64,000 nt of DNA from Capsicum annuum (GCF_002878395.1 NC_061119.1:47634284-47698283); one strand, 5' to 3'. Shown: positions 1 through 11,770, numbered from the stretch's first letter. The notes: generated by a model from the letters alone, not told the origin. Numbers and translations: made by a program.

Positions 1-864
1 AGAGAGATACAAAACTTATCAATCAACATACTTTGCAAAAAACAAATTTTCTCTCTCTCTCTCTCTAGACCAATATTTTGGAAGTTTTATCTTGTGAATC
101 AATTCAAGTTATACTTTTTGGATCTTTATCATAGTTGTAATATAATATTCTTAATTATGAATTCAATTTGTGTACTTGTTTCTTGCATCATGAGTGGCTA
201 AACGTTATTAACCTAAATTATGGGATCTAGCGTTAGGTCATAAAGAGGTGCTAGATACTCAAGATTCAGTAGGTGTTAGGATTTCATGATAATTTTGAGA
301 TTTTAGTTGATGTTTGTTGGTTGCAAACAGCAGGCATACCTACTTTGATTTGCTAAAGAAAAAAATCATAAACAGTAAGAAGTGAATTATCAACAGGAAA
401 TCAGAAATATTTTGTTTAATAATCAGCGTTGTAACAAGGTTGATTAACCTGAGGTAAAATCTAGGCAGTAATAGCGATTCCTTAAGTCTGAGAGGATTAG
501 AAAATTAGACGCTTAAATAGGTCGAGAGATATTTGAGCATATCATCAATAAAGATAGTTTGTTATCCTAACCACCGTGAGAATCTTGAGTCACCTTTGGC
601 ATCTGGCATGTACCGTAAGCCCTAGTGAACATACTTCTGGTTATTTCATAAAATCTTGGTTAAAAACATCAAAATCAAAGTGTCAAACAATTATTTGTGA
701 AACTTAAACCCCCATTTCAGGAGACGGTAAACTATCAGTAAATTAACTCGTAAATAACTTGAGTTTACATCATATTTCTTGTGGGATTCGACCCCAACCT
801 AGTTGGATTTTATATTGACAATGATCACTTACACCCGTTCAAGAGTGTAGTTTGAGCGTTATCA
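1..864 (+). repeat. Athila 5' LTR, partial (3' portion)
   Basis: This aligns by eye with about 7530-8405: both carry a CT-rich tract, a block 'tgagtggctaaa...ttaacct', 'aggtcgagagac', 'tgtgggattcgacccc' and the terminal 'gttatca'. It ends in ...TTATCA at 864. The following bases (ggtataccagagac) only weakly resemble a tRNA primer site. The start lies before base 1. A (CT)n run occupies about 50-67. Confidence 0.82.
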
Positions 865-977
865 GGTATACCAGAGACTCTGTAGTAGCTAGCCCCACTG
901 CTTCTGTGGGTATTACTGCAAAACAATGTATAAGAGCAGAGGGGCGTGACCAAGACATGGATCACCTTAAAACGTAG

Positions 978-1827
978 ATGGACTTGCTGACCAAGCACTT
1001 GCTATCAGGCAAGGTTGAAAAGGTGAATGTTGTGGGATCTCAGGATAGAAGTGATGCTGATGCAGATGAAAAGGCAAACTATGTTAATAACCAAGGAGGT
1101 TTCCGAGGTAATAGCCAAGGGAATGAAGGTCGGAACTTATATGATAAGCCTAGTTATAAAGATAGGGAGCAAGGAGGAATAACAATGACAGGAGTGGGCT
1201 ATATGTTCCTCCTGGAAATCGTGAGACTGCTTCAACAAGTTCTGAAAAGATTTCCATAGAGGACATGATGGCTAAGTTGTTGAAGGGAGTGGAGGAAACA
1301 AACTATGGTGTGACCACCATGAAGACCGATCTGACATCCATCAGTCAGTTTGTGCACTCACGCTCCACTTTAATCAAACAGTTGGAGCAGCAGATGAGCC
1401 AACTTTTCGTAGCATTCAACCAGAGGAAGAGCGGAATGTTACCGAGTGATATAGTCCAGAATCCACAGAATAATGGCTCATGCATGGATATTACCACTAG
1501 GAATGGTAAGATATTACCTGACCCTTCTGTAGGCAAATCTATAGCTGATGAGGCAGTTGTTGATGAACCGAAAGAAGGTGATCCAGTGGAGTCTGAAAAG
1601 CTGGACAATTCTAATGATGCTCTGAAGAAACATAAAGAGAAGGAGAAAGAGGTAGTGCTGAAAACTATCCCAAGACCACCACCTCCCTTTCCTCAACAAT
1701 TGAAGAAGAAAACGGACGGGACAAAATTCAGCAAATTAATGGCAATGCTCAAACAATTGACAATAAATGTACCTTTGGTTAAGGCATTTCAGTAAATGCT
1801 AGGATATGCGAAGTTCATGAAAGACTT
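978..1827 (+). pseudogene. Athila gag, C-terminal part, broken
   Basis: The capsid polyprotein of the element, which would package its RNA. Visible are the glycine/asparagine-rich stretch VNNQGGFRGNSQGN at 1081-1125 and, after a frame change near 1260, the segment with LIKQLEQQMSQLFVAFNQR and ITTRNGK that is characteristic of Athila gag before protease. The N-terminal gag domain is missing: only about 110 bases separate the LTR from this ORF. A TAA at 1793-1795 and a one-base frame change at about 1827 separate it from the protease frame. Neither half has a credible natural start of its own. It is certainly non-functional. Confidence 0.8.
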
Positions 1828-2406
1828 GTGACTAAGAAATGGAAGGTTATCCATGAACCGAAGGACAATCTCATTCATTGTGGCGCTATCTCTACTAGGT
1901 CTTTAGTACAGAAAAAGGCAGATCCAGGAGCATTTACCATCCCTTGCACTATTGGTTCCCTGAATTTTACAAAAGAACTATGCGATTTGGGAGCCAATAT
2001 AAACCTAAGGCCACTTGTTGTGTACAAGAAACTGGGTTTCGGGGATCCTACTCTGACAAACATGCAGTTAGTGATAGTAGATAGGTCTGTGAAGCGGCCT
2101 GAGGGCATGTTACATGATGTCTTGGTTAAGGTGGTTGATTTCATTTTGCCTACTGATTTTGTAGTCCTCGATTGCGAAGTGGACTTTGAAGTCCCCATCA
2201 TCTTAAGTAGCCTATTCCTTGCAACTGGACGAGTGATAGTAGACATGGAACTGAATGAACTGAAGTTTAGGATTAATGACAAAGAAGCACACTTAGAAAT
2301 ACACTCATCCATGACTCAGCAAAAAGAGATGAGTGTTTTCTCAATCATTGATGTATTCTATGAAGATGGTACAGGGGTATCAACAGGTTGTCTTATCGAA
2401 GTCTGA
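1828..2406 (+). pseudogene. Athila aspartic protease (retropepsin) remnant
   Basis: A retropepsin would cleave the Gag-Pol polyprotein. The frame continues from gag (KFMKDLVTKK) after a frame change; the first codon is GTG, so this is not a real start. The active-site region reads CDLGANINL, the Athila form in which Leu replaces the usual Thr/Ser of DTG/DSG. Downstream, DVLVKVVDF and PIILSSLFLATG match the family's C-terminal half, the last being a divergent form of the usual PIILGRPFLATG, so SS replaces GR. It ends at a TGA (2404-2406), with no RT following. Confidence 0.85.
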
Positions 2407-2553
2407 GTAGCCAAGATAACCAAGTCGTATCGTGACATTAAATCAGGCGCTACAGGGAGGCAACCCAAAATTTTTATACTCCAGTAAATTGTTTATTCTT
2501 ATAGTAGGTTATAGCTCAAAGAATGTGGAATCAATGTATTCAACCAAGTGCCC

Positions 2554-2698
2554 CTGACGACATTTTTGATGGGCTGTCACGATTGTGATAAGCTGTCAAA
2601 TTTATCGTCAGAGACCTTAGCTCTAAAGAAGGGTCTATCAAGGCTGGCGACATTTGGGATGAGCTATCACAATTGTGACGGCTTATCAGAAATGTCAT
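2554..2698 (+). repeat. Two copies of a 58-bp three-stem dyad repeat
   Basis: Copy 1 is 2554-2611 and copy 2 about 2644-2698. The outer arms are CTGACGACATTT and its complement AAATGTCGTCAG (here with changes). Between them are two shorter dyads, TGATrrGCTrTCA-like and TGATAAGCTGTCA. In single-stranded form each copy could fold into an outer stem with two inner stem-loops. Confidence 0.8.
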
Positions 2699-3244
2699 AA
2701 CAAAAAAGCCCAATATTAGCTGAAATAGTGGGTTAAATTAAAAAGACCCAACCCAGCCCACAGCTTGGCCTTTCCACCTTACCGCTTAGTTTTTAATTCC
2801 TTTAAGTTATTTTTCTTCCATACTTAGAATATTTTATTCCTTTCTTTGAACTCCTTTTAAGTAAAACAAGAAATAAGTTCCTTGTGTGCGTGGATTTGCA
2901 ATTAAAATCAAGAACTTCTTCTTACTTCCTCTTGCTCATGTAATCATATTGAAGGCTCCCATCAGGTATGCTCGAAATTTAATTTTTATTTTCTAATAGT
3001 AAGTGATAGATTGATGACAACCTAAGTTCCCAAGAAGCTTGAACCATGTTCAACTTGCAAAAAAGGCTAAAAATTGGAACTAGGGTTTGTTGTACAAGCC
3101 TAAGGCTTATAAGCTCAGATCAAAAATGAAACTCGAGTGGATTTTAAGGAAAAATGGGACCAAAAATTAAGTTAAAGTTAAAGTGAAGTTCTGATAAGAA
3201 ATATCGTCAAAGATTGCTAAGAATAAAGTAGGTTCAGTTTAGAG

Positions 3245-3391
3245 CTGACGACATTTGTGATAGGCTATCACGTTTATGATGGCTTATCAAAAATGTCGTC
3301 AGAAATTGATAAAATCTTATGATTTCTAATTAGAGCTGACAACATTTATTATAGGCTATCATGTTTATGAAGGCTTATCAAGAAATGTCAT
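3245..3391 (+). repeat. Two further copies of the three-stem dyad repeat
   Basis: Copy 3 (3245-3302) is the cleanest: both outer arms are exact 12-base complements, and one inner dyad is TGATAGGCTATCA. Copy 4 (about 3336-3391) has several substitutions in both arms. The copies are about 90 bp apart, as in the LTR cluster at 7098-7433. Confidence 0.82.
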
Positions 3392-3514
3392 CTCACCTAG
3401 GACCTGAAGCATTACTAAACCCTTTCAAGAGGTATGGAATTTCAATGATCGATGTGTTTGTGTTTGTACTCTTGAGGGTTAGCTAATGGTTTTTCTCTTG
3501 CTATAGGTCTTGAA

Positions 3515-5524
3515 ATGGCACCCAAAGGAAAGAACTCAAAATTCACAAAGAAAGTGACCAAGGGAAGTGCATATCGGAGACTCTTTAATGAAGAGTCTGA
3601 TTATGAAGAGGAAGAGCCTCTTCTCAGGAAGCAAAAAAAGAAGAAAAGGTCTAAAAAGACTCCACCACCCCCACTAGTTGAGGTGGAGGAGAGTGAAGAA
3701 AGTGACACTGAGCCAACAACATCCAAGCATACATCTTCTGAACAGTTAGCCTCTGAGCAATAAGAGTCTTAACATGCTACATTTGTAGAGCATGATTTAG
3801 ATCAGCCTGAGTCTGAGAAACATGAGTTTGGGAAACCTGAATCTGAGGAAACATCAACTGAGTCCCCTTCTTCTAAGCCACAAGATAATGAAGACTCTCC
3901 GATTCGGGGAACTATGGTTAAATACAAGAATCCTGAAGTTTGAGATAGCACTAGATGGCAGATTTGCAAAGCTTAGAAAATCTTCTTTGATGGGCTTCGC
4001 ATAACCAACAGGAGAGCTTTCAAGAGGCCAATCTTTGAGGAGAAGAGAATTATCACTAAGGAGTTGAGCAGGTACCCAAAAGTAGAGATAAAATTTAATG
4101 GCTATGATTTGGGATGAACTACACGAGGAGGAAATTCATTTTTCCATGCACTAGTTAGGGAGTTCTATGCAAACTACAAAGGTGGCTTGTAAAACATGTG
4201 CAGAAAAGGAAAAAAAGCAGTTGCCAACCTTTGTTGGACAAAGTTCCGGTATGGGGTGTAATGGTGGATATTTCTGAAGCAATAATCAACAGGTTCCTTC
4301 ATGGCCTAAACTTCACTCTTCAGGCCACTTCACCTAATTTTTATGCCCAGTTAAAGCATCAAAAAAATTGGTGGAATTGGTTAGCGACACTCATAGCCGA
4401 TGGAGAATCAGAATGTCTAACAAATTCGAGTGAAGGATCTTTAAGGCCTCCCTGAATACAGAGGCAAGATTTTGGTGGGGTATTGTTCCTACTTTGTTGA
4501 TGCCCACAGATGGTGATAATATTCTTGGGGATGATAGAGCAATATTAGTCGCAAGTTTTGTGGCTATCCTAAAATTGAATTTTGGAGATTATTTCTGAAG
4601 AGATAAAAATTCATGTCTCGAGGTCTGATACAGCATATCCCTTCCCTTTTTTAATTACAAGGTTGTATAGGGAAGCAAACGTGCCAAAGATTATGGGGTT
4701 AGGAGAAGAACTCCTTGCCAAGAAGACCCATAATCCTATCAGAAATGAGGAAAATCAACTGAGGCTAATGTTTGATAGGGGTGCAAAGATTCCCACTGAT
4801 CCACAGGTTATAGGTACTAATTTAGTGCCTAATGTAAAGATGCCAGATTCTGAAGCTGCACCTCTAAGATCTGCAACAATGGCAGAATCATCAGTGCCCA
4901 GAATAGAGACAAACCCGCCAGCTGCTATGCCTACAATAGAATTTGCCTTCACTCTAATGAATTTCAAGAGAATAGGAAAGCAGTCCAAGTGGTGCGAGGC
5001 TCAACTAAAAATCTTTGCCAAGTAATTTGCAGTTGCAGTTGAAAAAAGAGTTAAGGCTACACTTGAGCCTTACAAGGCCTTTTACGGTAGGATTGATGAA
5101 TTAGAGAACCACTTCAATGCGCGATCGAAGGAGAGGTCTTACTTAGAGATGGCACTGCTTAGGTCAGAATTGGCTAAGGTAAAGGTGGATTTTGGAAAGT
5201 TACAGCAACACTAATTTATGGTGTCATTAGAGCCCACAGTGGAGGAGTCTGAGGGAGAAATCCCATTGTTTGATCTCATAGAGGAGCCACTGAAGAAAAA
5301 GAAAAAGAAAAATGAGAAAAAAGTCAAAAAAATGGCCTAGCAGTGATGAAGAAATAAAAGTAGAGAAGAGGGCAAGAAAGAAGTCTGAAAAGGAGGAAAT
5401 GAAGAAGGCAAGGATTGAGTCCTTAGCGTACAATGAGAGATGGGGGGCAGCTATCCGAGTGAGAGAAGTAGGTGCCTCCACTAGTAGGCCTTCAGAGACT
5501 GATAGACCAGCTGCACCAGAATAG
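3515..5524 (+). pseudogene. Broken ORF of the 'putative plant transposon protein' type
   Basis: It starts MAPKGKNSK with a Lys-rich, then acidic, low-complexity N-terminus (3515-3763). The central part (4010-5025, in several frames) includes RPIFEEKRIITKELSRYP, PLLDKVPVWGVMVDISEA, WLATLIADGESE and KIHVSRSDTAYPFP. These strings resemble a domain common in Solanaceae repeat proteins labelled 'putative plant transposon protein' (I believe Pfam PF20167), whose function is not established. The C-terminal part (5240-5524) is highly basic. At least five stops or frame changes break it. Its place after gag-protease and before the 3' spacer suggests an extra ORF carried by the Athila element, perhaps in the env-like position. 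It could instead be a captured host gene. Confidence 0.65.
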
Positions 5525-6912
5525 TTTGAGGCTCCTGATGGAGATGCAGCAGCAGGGTCAGGAACCCATGACCCTCGGATTGATCCATTCCAGATATACT
5601 CTAACCCTTAGTTCAAATTTTCTTTGATTTTAAGTTGAGGGTGTAGAGTAAATTGTTTTTGTAAGATTTTGTAGCCGATTAGGAGAAATACTTGTACTTG
5701 AGGTAGTTAAATTGTTTTTTGATTTTTGTACACCTCTTCAAGTGTTCTACTCTCTTAACTGTGTGATTTGCATTCAAGTATGACCACTGTGCATCTTTGT
5801 ATGGCATTAGTTCTAGTAACATAATAATCATTGCTAAATAGCTGCATGAACTGAATGAGTCGTAGCTTTTGATATAAGTATGTGCCATATATTTGTGAGC
5901 AACTACTTAGTTCCCTTTGTATATTGAAGCGAAAACTTGCCCGGTTAGTCTTACCTAGGTTGAAGGATAGGGGTTAGGAAAGGATCATAGGTTATTTGTA
6001 TTTTAGCTCAAGCCTAACTGACCTTCCCTATGTGTATAATATCCCTTGATCCTTGTTTTGAGCCTAATTAACCTATTTCTTTGTATGATACCTATCACCT
6101 TCCCATTTAAAACACAATGAACCTGTTTTGGCCCTGGTCCTCCTTGGACACTGTGTACCTTGACTTAGGTAAATGGCCTAAGTTGAGGGTGGCTATCATA
6201 GGGGTGCGTGATATAGAATGAGTATAAAGAAAGGTAGTATAAAAGAATAAAAAGTTGGGTGCAGAGGAAAAGGGCAAGAAAACGAAAAATTGTGAAAAAG
6301 ATTAAGTAATTGAGAAAAGACTACACCCACCCTAAATAAGTGTGATCAAGAAAAGAGAAGATCAGAAAAGGCTAATTAGTGAAACCCCAAAAAGCTATTG
6401 TAGTGTCAAGGAGGCTTAGTCACTTTTAATACCATCGAGTATCGTACAATCCTCTAGCCTACATTACAAGCCTAAGAGAAGTCCTATAGTGATCCTAGCT
6501 GACCTATCTGAAGATATGGGTAATGAATATAAGGGAAAGCCTATGGTACTTGGCATACACTGATAGGAACTTCGTTCTGAGAGTGAGTTTTTGATCATCC
6601 CCATTACATATATAATTCCTGATATGAGATGAGAGGGATGTCTTTGCTATAGGGGCACACTGCTTACATTGCTAGTTACTGACTTGTTTGGGTAGTGTAA
6701 TAATGATCTAGGCATAGTTTTTATAACTGAATTGATGTCGTATCTTGATTCCCGTATGTTGCATTGATGTTCTTCATTATTCTTGAATTATGTGACCTTG
6801 GAGATGGTGAAAGTGTTTTAAGATAATGTAGATTATTGATTGCGAAATATGCCTTGTATTCTCTTAGTTATATTGAGTTGCTTGGGGACAAGCAATTTTT
6901 TTAAGTTGAGGG
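5525..6912 (+). other. Non-coding 3' spacer of the Athila element
   Basis: There is no coding signal. The A/G-rich stretch at about 6225-6400 and the final tract AAGTTGAGGG just before 6913 fit the 3' untranslated region of an Athila element. The last bases are the likely polypurine tract that primes plus-strand synthesis. Confidence 0.6.
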
Positions 6913-8405
6913 TGTTGATGTGTGAGCTAATGCTAACACATTTGAGGCTTTTAACTAAGAATAATTGCAAAGTCTTAAGCAACTTTTATCATTTTTGATT
7001 GGTTTATGTTTGATTTTATAGTTTAAGTTAATATGATAAGAACCAACAAGAATGGAGAAAAGAAGTTGAAATCTTAAGAAATCTAAATACAAGTGTGGCT
7101 GATGACATTTTTGATAAGTCGTCAGCCCTGTGAAAAGTTATCAAAGTCGTCATCAGCAGTAAACAGAGAATTGGCCTAAGTTGAAAGATGTGATGACATT
7201 TTGTGTTAAGTTGTCAAGGATCTGATAAGCTATTAAGAATATTGTCAGCGTTATGCAGCATAGGAGCACTGAAGCAGAGCTTTGACGATATTTTATGATA
7301 GGCCGTCACGAAGCTGATAAGTTGTCAAGTTTGTCGTCAGCCTTAAATAGAAAGAGCCAAGGCTGAAGAAGGAGCTGAAGACATTTGTGATAAGTCATCA
7401 GCCTCCTGATAGGCTATCATAAATGTCGTCAGCTAATCTGAGGGATTCCTGAATTCTATTATTTTTATTCCATAATTAAGGTGAACTATTTAATGCTTTG
7501 TTTTAGGGTTTTCTGGAGAGATCCGCACATTGAGTTTTGACAATACTTTTTGATATTTTTCTCTCTCTAATTTCTTGGCTTAAAAAAGCAAATATTTTGA
7601 AGAGATTATTATCATTATTCTGGGCCTTTCCTTTGTGATCTAATATGCGATTCACTAGTTATTATTCTTCTTGTGGTAAGTTTAACCTTCCAAGAATGAA
7701 TACAACTTGTTGTTTTGATTTTAGCATTATGAGTGGCTAAATTCCTTTAACCTGAATTATAGGATCTAGGATTAGGTCTTGATAAGGTGCTAAGTGTTCA
7801 AGATTCAAAATGTCGTAGGATTTCTTGATAATTCTAAGGTTTTAATTAACGTCTGTTGGTTGCACATAATAGATAACACCTTCTTTGGTTTGCTTGTGAA
7901 AGAAATCAAATATAGTGGGAAGTTAGTTATCGATAGGAACTTGGAAATACTCCATTTAATAATCAACGTTGTAACAAGGTTGATAAACTTAGGTAAAATC
8001 TGGGCAGTGAATATAAATTCCCTAAGTCAAAGAGGATTAGGTAATTAAATGCTTAAGTAGGTCGAGAGACATTTAAGCATAACGACGATAAAGATAACTT
8101 GTTGTCCTACCTACCATTAGAATTTTGAACCACCGTTAGCATCTATCAGGTACCGGATGCCCTAGTGAACACAATTCTGGTTCTTCAAAAACTCTTGATT
8201 ACGAACACTGATTAAAGTAACCGACAATTTCTTGTTAAACTAAAAACCCCTCATTTCTGGGAACATCCAACTATCAGTTGACTGATTTGCAAATGACTTA
8301 CATTTTCACAATATTCGCTGTGGGATTCGACCCCAACTCAGTTGGGTTTTATATTGACAATGATCTCTTACATTCTCATTGAGAGGTGCATTTTGAGTGT
8401 TATCA
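6913..8405 (+). repeat. Athila 3' LTR (1493 bp)
   Basis: It begins TGTTGATG right after a polypurine tract and ends GTTATCA, so it has TG...CA boundaries. Its last 870 bases match the partial LTR at the window start. The upstream (U3) part carries four copies of the dyad repeat. The terminal block with tgtgggattcgacccc and the GTTATCA end are shared with the solo LTR at 41640-43135. Confidence 0.88.
7098..7433 (+). repeat. Four copies of the three-stem dyad repeat inside the LTR
   Basis: Copies lie at 7098-7157, about 7190-7249, 7281-7340 and 7374-7433, spaced about 92 bp apart. In each, an arm like GCTGAYGACATTT pairs with AAATGTCGTCAGC and two inner TGATA...TATCA dyads lie between. The second copy is the most decayed. 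The regular spacing suggests tandem amplification of a unit about 90 bp long in the U3 region. Confidence 0.82.
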
Positions 8406-9083
8406 CATTTTAGCCTACGAATGTTGGTAATCTTATTTCATGACCTTTACGTCTATTAAATGTTGATGTTTAGGTTGATTCATGATCAGGAATGTCCGTA
8501 GGTATTTCCAGACAAGTTTTAAATTTTTCAAACTTCGTTTAAATCCTCTTTGGAATCTTAAAATAGTGGATCAATGTGATATTGGTGCGCCGTATTGACT
8601 ATCCCATTGATTAATATTTTTCCTAGCTACTAGCGTACAATTCCAGTGAATCGATGTGAATATGGCGGGATGCGTCGGTTGTCGCGTCAATGCCATCGAT
8701 GTGACACGTCGACTTGCGTGTTGGTAGCCCAGTTTTTAGTCACTAAAATACTGCATTCTTAGGGGTATTTAGGTCTTTTTCCCTTGACCCTCAGCCCCTA
8801 AAACACAAAATTAAACTCCTTATAGAGCAAATATGGTCATTCTTTCTCAAATTTGCTCAAGAACAAAACCCTAGTTGCTCAAGTTTCAAATCAAGAGCTC
8901 AAGATTCAACCATAAACTTTTAGAAATTCTTTAACAAAGGTATGTGAAGTGTTCATCCAAGGGTCCTCCCACCCTTGGAGTTCAAGAATCTCTTTTGAAC
9001 TTTAAGTAATTGAGTTTATGATTTCCATGGTTTGAATTAAAGTGTATCCATGATTGCTATTTGGATTAAGTTCCTAATTCATG

Positions 9084-9130
<47 letters not shown>

Positions 9131-10893
9131 CATGTGAATTTGATCACTATGTATGTAGATTCATGTGAATCCATGATAAACCCTTAATTTGTGAAATTAG
9201 AGATGAATTATGATGCTTACTTGTTGTTCAATACTATGTGCATATACTATGCTCACCAAGTTCTTGATAAATTATCCATGTGAACTATTAAGAGAATGAA
9301 ATCATGTCAAGCTAGTTTGTTTGCAAGTTATATCATGCAAGTGTTTGTCAAAATGCTCCAATAAAGGAATGATGATTAATTTCATAGTTTACATGTTTCA
9401 TGTTTATGCCATGTCTCTTAATTTATGCTATTGAGTCCTGGGGATACTTGTACCCGACAATTTAGCTATTTACTTAGAGCCATGGTTAGTCATAGAACAG
9501 TATCAATCAAGTCATGATCAGTAATACTCTCAGTCTGTTACAGAACTTAAGAAAACTCAGTAGATTCAGTATGAGTCGAGTCTAATTTAGTATTTAGCTC
9601 AGACCTCAATAAACTCAATCAGCTAACAAAATTTAGTAGTATTCCATCAATCAACAAAATTTAGTAAACTCAGTTTAGCTCAGCTAAATAGTGATCTCAG
9701 TAATAGTCCAACCTAGCCTAGTTCAGACTATAATTTAATTCAGAGTCCTTTCAGATGAGAGTAGGATTCAGCATCGAGTTAACCTAGGAATGGGGGGCAT
9801 TCCTTCCTGCAGAGGGTTTGACCCTTAGAAGTAATCCCTAAGTTACAGAACTACATAGCCAGTGTAGGTTGAGATATCTTCCTGCCAGATATTATGAGGG
9901 TTGATATTTCTCACCCGAGTTATCCTGCCAGCGAGGGTTGATGAAAGAGCTTCCTGTCAGAGAAGATTAACTTATAGTTTGTCCTTACCCATGGCACGAT
10001 ATTAATACCCCTTCCAACTAGGGTTACAGGTTGGACCCTAAATTAGTTAGAGAAAAGGTATATCGGTTAGATGATTACCTCCCACAGTCTTAGTCTCAGT
10101 ATAGAGCTCAGTTTAGTTTTACATATTCAGGACTATCAGATATAGTCACCCAACTTAGCTTAGTACGAAACTCAGTATAGTTCCTCAGAATTCAAAACTG
10201 TCAGATACACTCATCCAGTTATCCATAGTACAATACCAGTTATCCAGTAAATTAGTTTATCTGTATTCAGACTCAGTGTTCGGTGTTATCACGATTTTGG
10301 TTATAGTATACGTATTTATACATGTACTCTTATTCAGTCATACTCATGTTATCCAGTTATTATTGTTCATGCACATAAGCCCATGCATTTCAGCCTACCT
10401 CACTAAGCATACCAGTATATTTAAAGTACTGACGTATGCTTTAATTTTGTGTTGTGATTTCTTATATCATAGGTTCTGATGCACGAGCTCCAGAGCACCC
10501 TCAGTAGTCCAGACTTTCAATATTCAGTGTAGTGTTGAGTCCTCTTAGTTCGAGGACATGGTTACTATTTACAGTATTTCAGTTTATGTCAGTAGACAGA
10601 GTTAGTTGCAGACTTGTCCTATCAACTCCACAGTTCAGACAGTTAGAGGCTTCCCAGACTAGATTGTTTTCAGATAGTTATTCAGATTTTAGTACTTTGT
10701 TCAGTTTTGGTATTTAATACCACATGTAGTATTATTTCTAGATTGAACCTTATGGCATGTTTTCGCCTAATTCCAAATATTATTCAGTATTATTTATTAG
10801 TTATTGCAGCAGGTACTAGTCATGGGTTAGCTTGTGTTCCCTTAGGATTACGAGCACAATGTAGCATTCGGGGTGCAGACTCGGGGCATTACA
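8406..10893 (+). repeat. Tekay/Del-type LTR remnant, probably a solo LTR
   Basis: The sequence follows the same order as the minus-strand LTRs of element B: a start-proximal part with 'gaacaaaaccctag', then 'ggttccttgg'-like leader sequence, then 'tttagctatttacttagag' and 'cctgccag' repeats, and finally a gcattaca end at 10893. No tRNA primer site follows, so it is a solo or truncated LTR. Its 5' end is not visible; the Athila element appears to have inserted into it from the left. ORFs inside it are chance. Confidence 0.7.
9088..9128. repeat. (TA)n microsatellite
   Basis: About 20 uninterrupted TA units inside the Tekay-type LTR. Confidence 0.98.
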
Positions 10894-11137
10894 AAAGCAT
10901 ATGTTGAACCTTGTTTAGTAATATTGGCTGTAAGGAGGATCTAATCCCCTTTGCATTCACGTAAGAGCTAGGTGCTCATTGTTTATCCATTAATGAAGGT
11001 TTTAGGGTTTGACATACCCTTAGATTGTCCCTTTGTTATCAATTTTTTGTTTATCTTTCTATTATCACTGTCCTATCCTTATATCTTTACTTTTCCGTAT
11101 CTAAATTCGAGTTCTCGTGGCTAGGATCGTAGCATGG
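10894..11137. other. Unassigned flank
   Basis: This is the sequence between the end of the LTR (cattaca) and the start of the 162-bp tandem repeat. I see no coding or repeat signal. Confidence 0.4.
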
Positions 11138-11560
11138 TGAACTCATCCATAGTTCTAGCTAAATTAATTTAGGTATTTCATATAAAAACTAATATGAATT
11201 GCTTCAACTCAAATTGATCGGTTGATGACTCAGGCTATGAGGAATGCAATACTAATATCATGCAATTGCAACAACTAAATTAAAACTGTAATTGACCCTA
11301 TGAACTCATCCCTAGTTTTAGATAAATTAATTTAGGTATTTTATATAATAAGCTACTACGAATAGTTTCAACTCAGATTGATTGGTTGACGACTCGGTTA
11401 GAGGAATGCAGTACCAATATAATGCAATTGGAATAACTCAATTAAAACTGTAGTTGACCCTGTAAACTCATCCCTAGTTTTGTCTAAATGAATTTAGGTA
11501 TTTCAAATGATAATCTAATATGAATAGTTTCAACTCAAATTGAAATTATAGTTGAACTTA
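11138..11560. repeat. 162-bp tandem repeat, about 2.6 copies
   Basis: Units start at 11138, 11301 and 11463 with 'tgaactcatcc' or 'taaactcatcc', and share 'aatttaggtatttcatata' and 'gtttcaactcaaattg'. The period is 162-163 bp. The third unit is cut short and followed by the first CAACAGATG cluster. Confidence 0.88.
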
Positions 11561-11588
11561 TAAACTCAATTAAAATTATATTAAAACA

Positions 11589-11770
11589 AATGTTCAACCT
11601 GTTGCAACAGATGACTTATCTGTTGGAAATTATCAAATAGATAACTAAAATTTTGCAACAGATTACCTATCAGTTGTCAATTATCAAATAGACTTTGCCA
11701 TATGTTGTGACAGATAACTAAGCTGTCGAAAATTTTCAAATAAAAATTAACATCTGTTGCAATAGATGAC
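11589..11770. repeat. CAACAGATG dyad repeat cluster 1
   Basis: Repeated pairs such as 'ttgcaacagatgac' and 'atctgttggaaattatca', spaced roughly 50-60 bp apart and partly decayed. Confidence 0.75.

Larger units (their letters stand above)
2407..3514 (+). other. Non-coding spacer inside the Athila element, with four hairpin repeats
   Basis: There is no supportable coding sequence. The stretch where RT and integrase would lie in an autonomous relative instead holds four copies of a 55-58 bp dyad repeat (annotated separately) and AT-rich sequence. A splice-acceptor-like tract (cttgctatag) lies at about 3497-3506, shortly before the ATG at 3515, so the next reading frame may have been expressed from a spliced RNA. 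That is inference. Confidence 0.5.
1..8405 (+). mobile_element. Athila-lineage Ty3/gypsy LTR element, 5' end cut by window
   Basis: Two related LTR sequences (1-864 and 6913-8405) flank an internal region holding gag and protease remnants and a further reading frame. The lineage call rests on the protease, which has CDLGANINL and a long DVLVKV...PTDFVVLD stretch typical of Athila, and on a long non-coding 3' spacer ending in a purine-rich tract (GTTGAGGG) directly before TGTTGATG at 6913. I see no reverse transcriptase, RNase H or integrase, so the element is a non-autonomous or deleted copy. The LTRs differ at roughly one base in five by eye, so this is an old insertion or a recombinant. The target-site duplication cannot be checked because the left edge is outside the window; the right flank is cattt. 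Confidence 0.85.

Noticed and set aside
7098..7433. Regularly spaced repeats as a CRISPR array
   Set aside because: The units are imperfect dyads of about 60 bp with about 30-bp gaps in a plant LTR; there is no CRISPR in plant nuclear DNA.
10276..10907. Three overlapping short ORFs on the plus strand
   Set aside because: They lie inside a Tekay-type LTR and have no protein motif; the same LTR region in other copies is not open.
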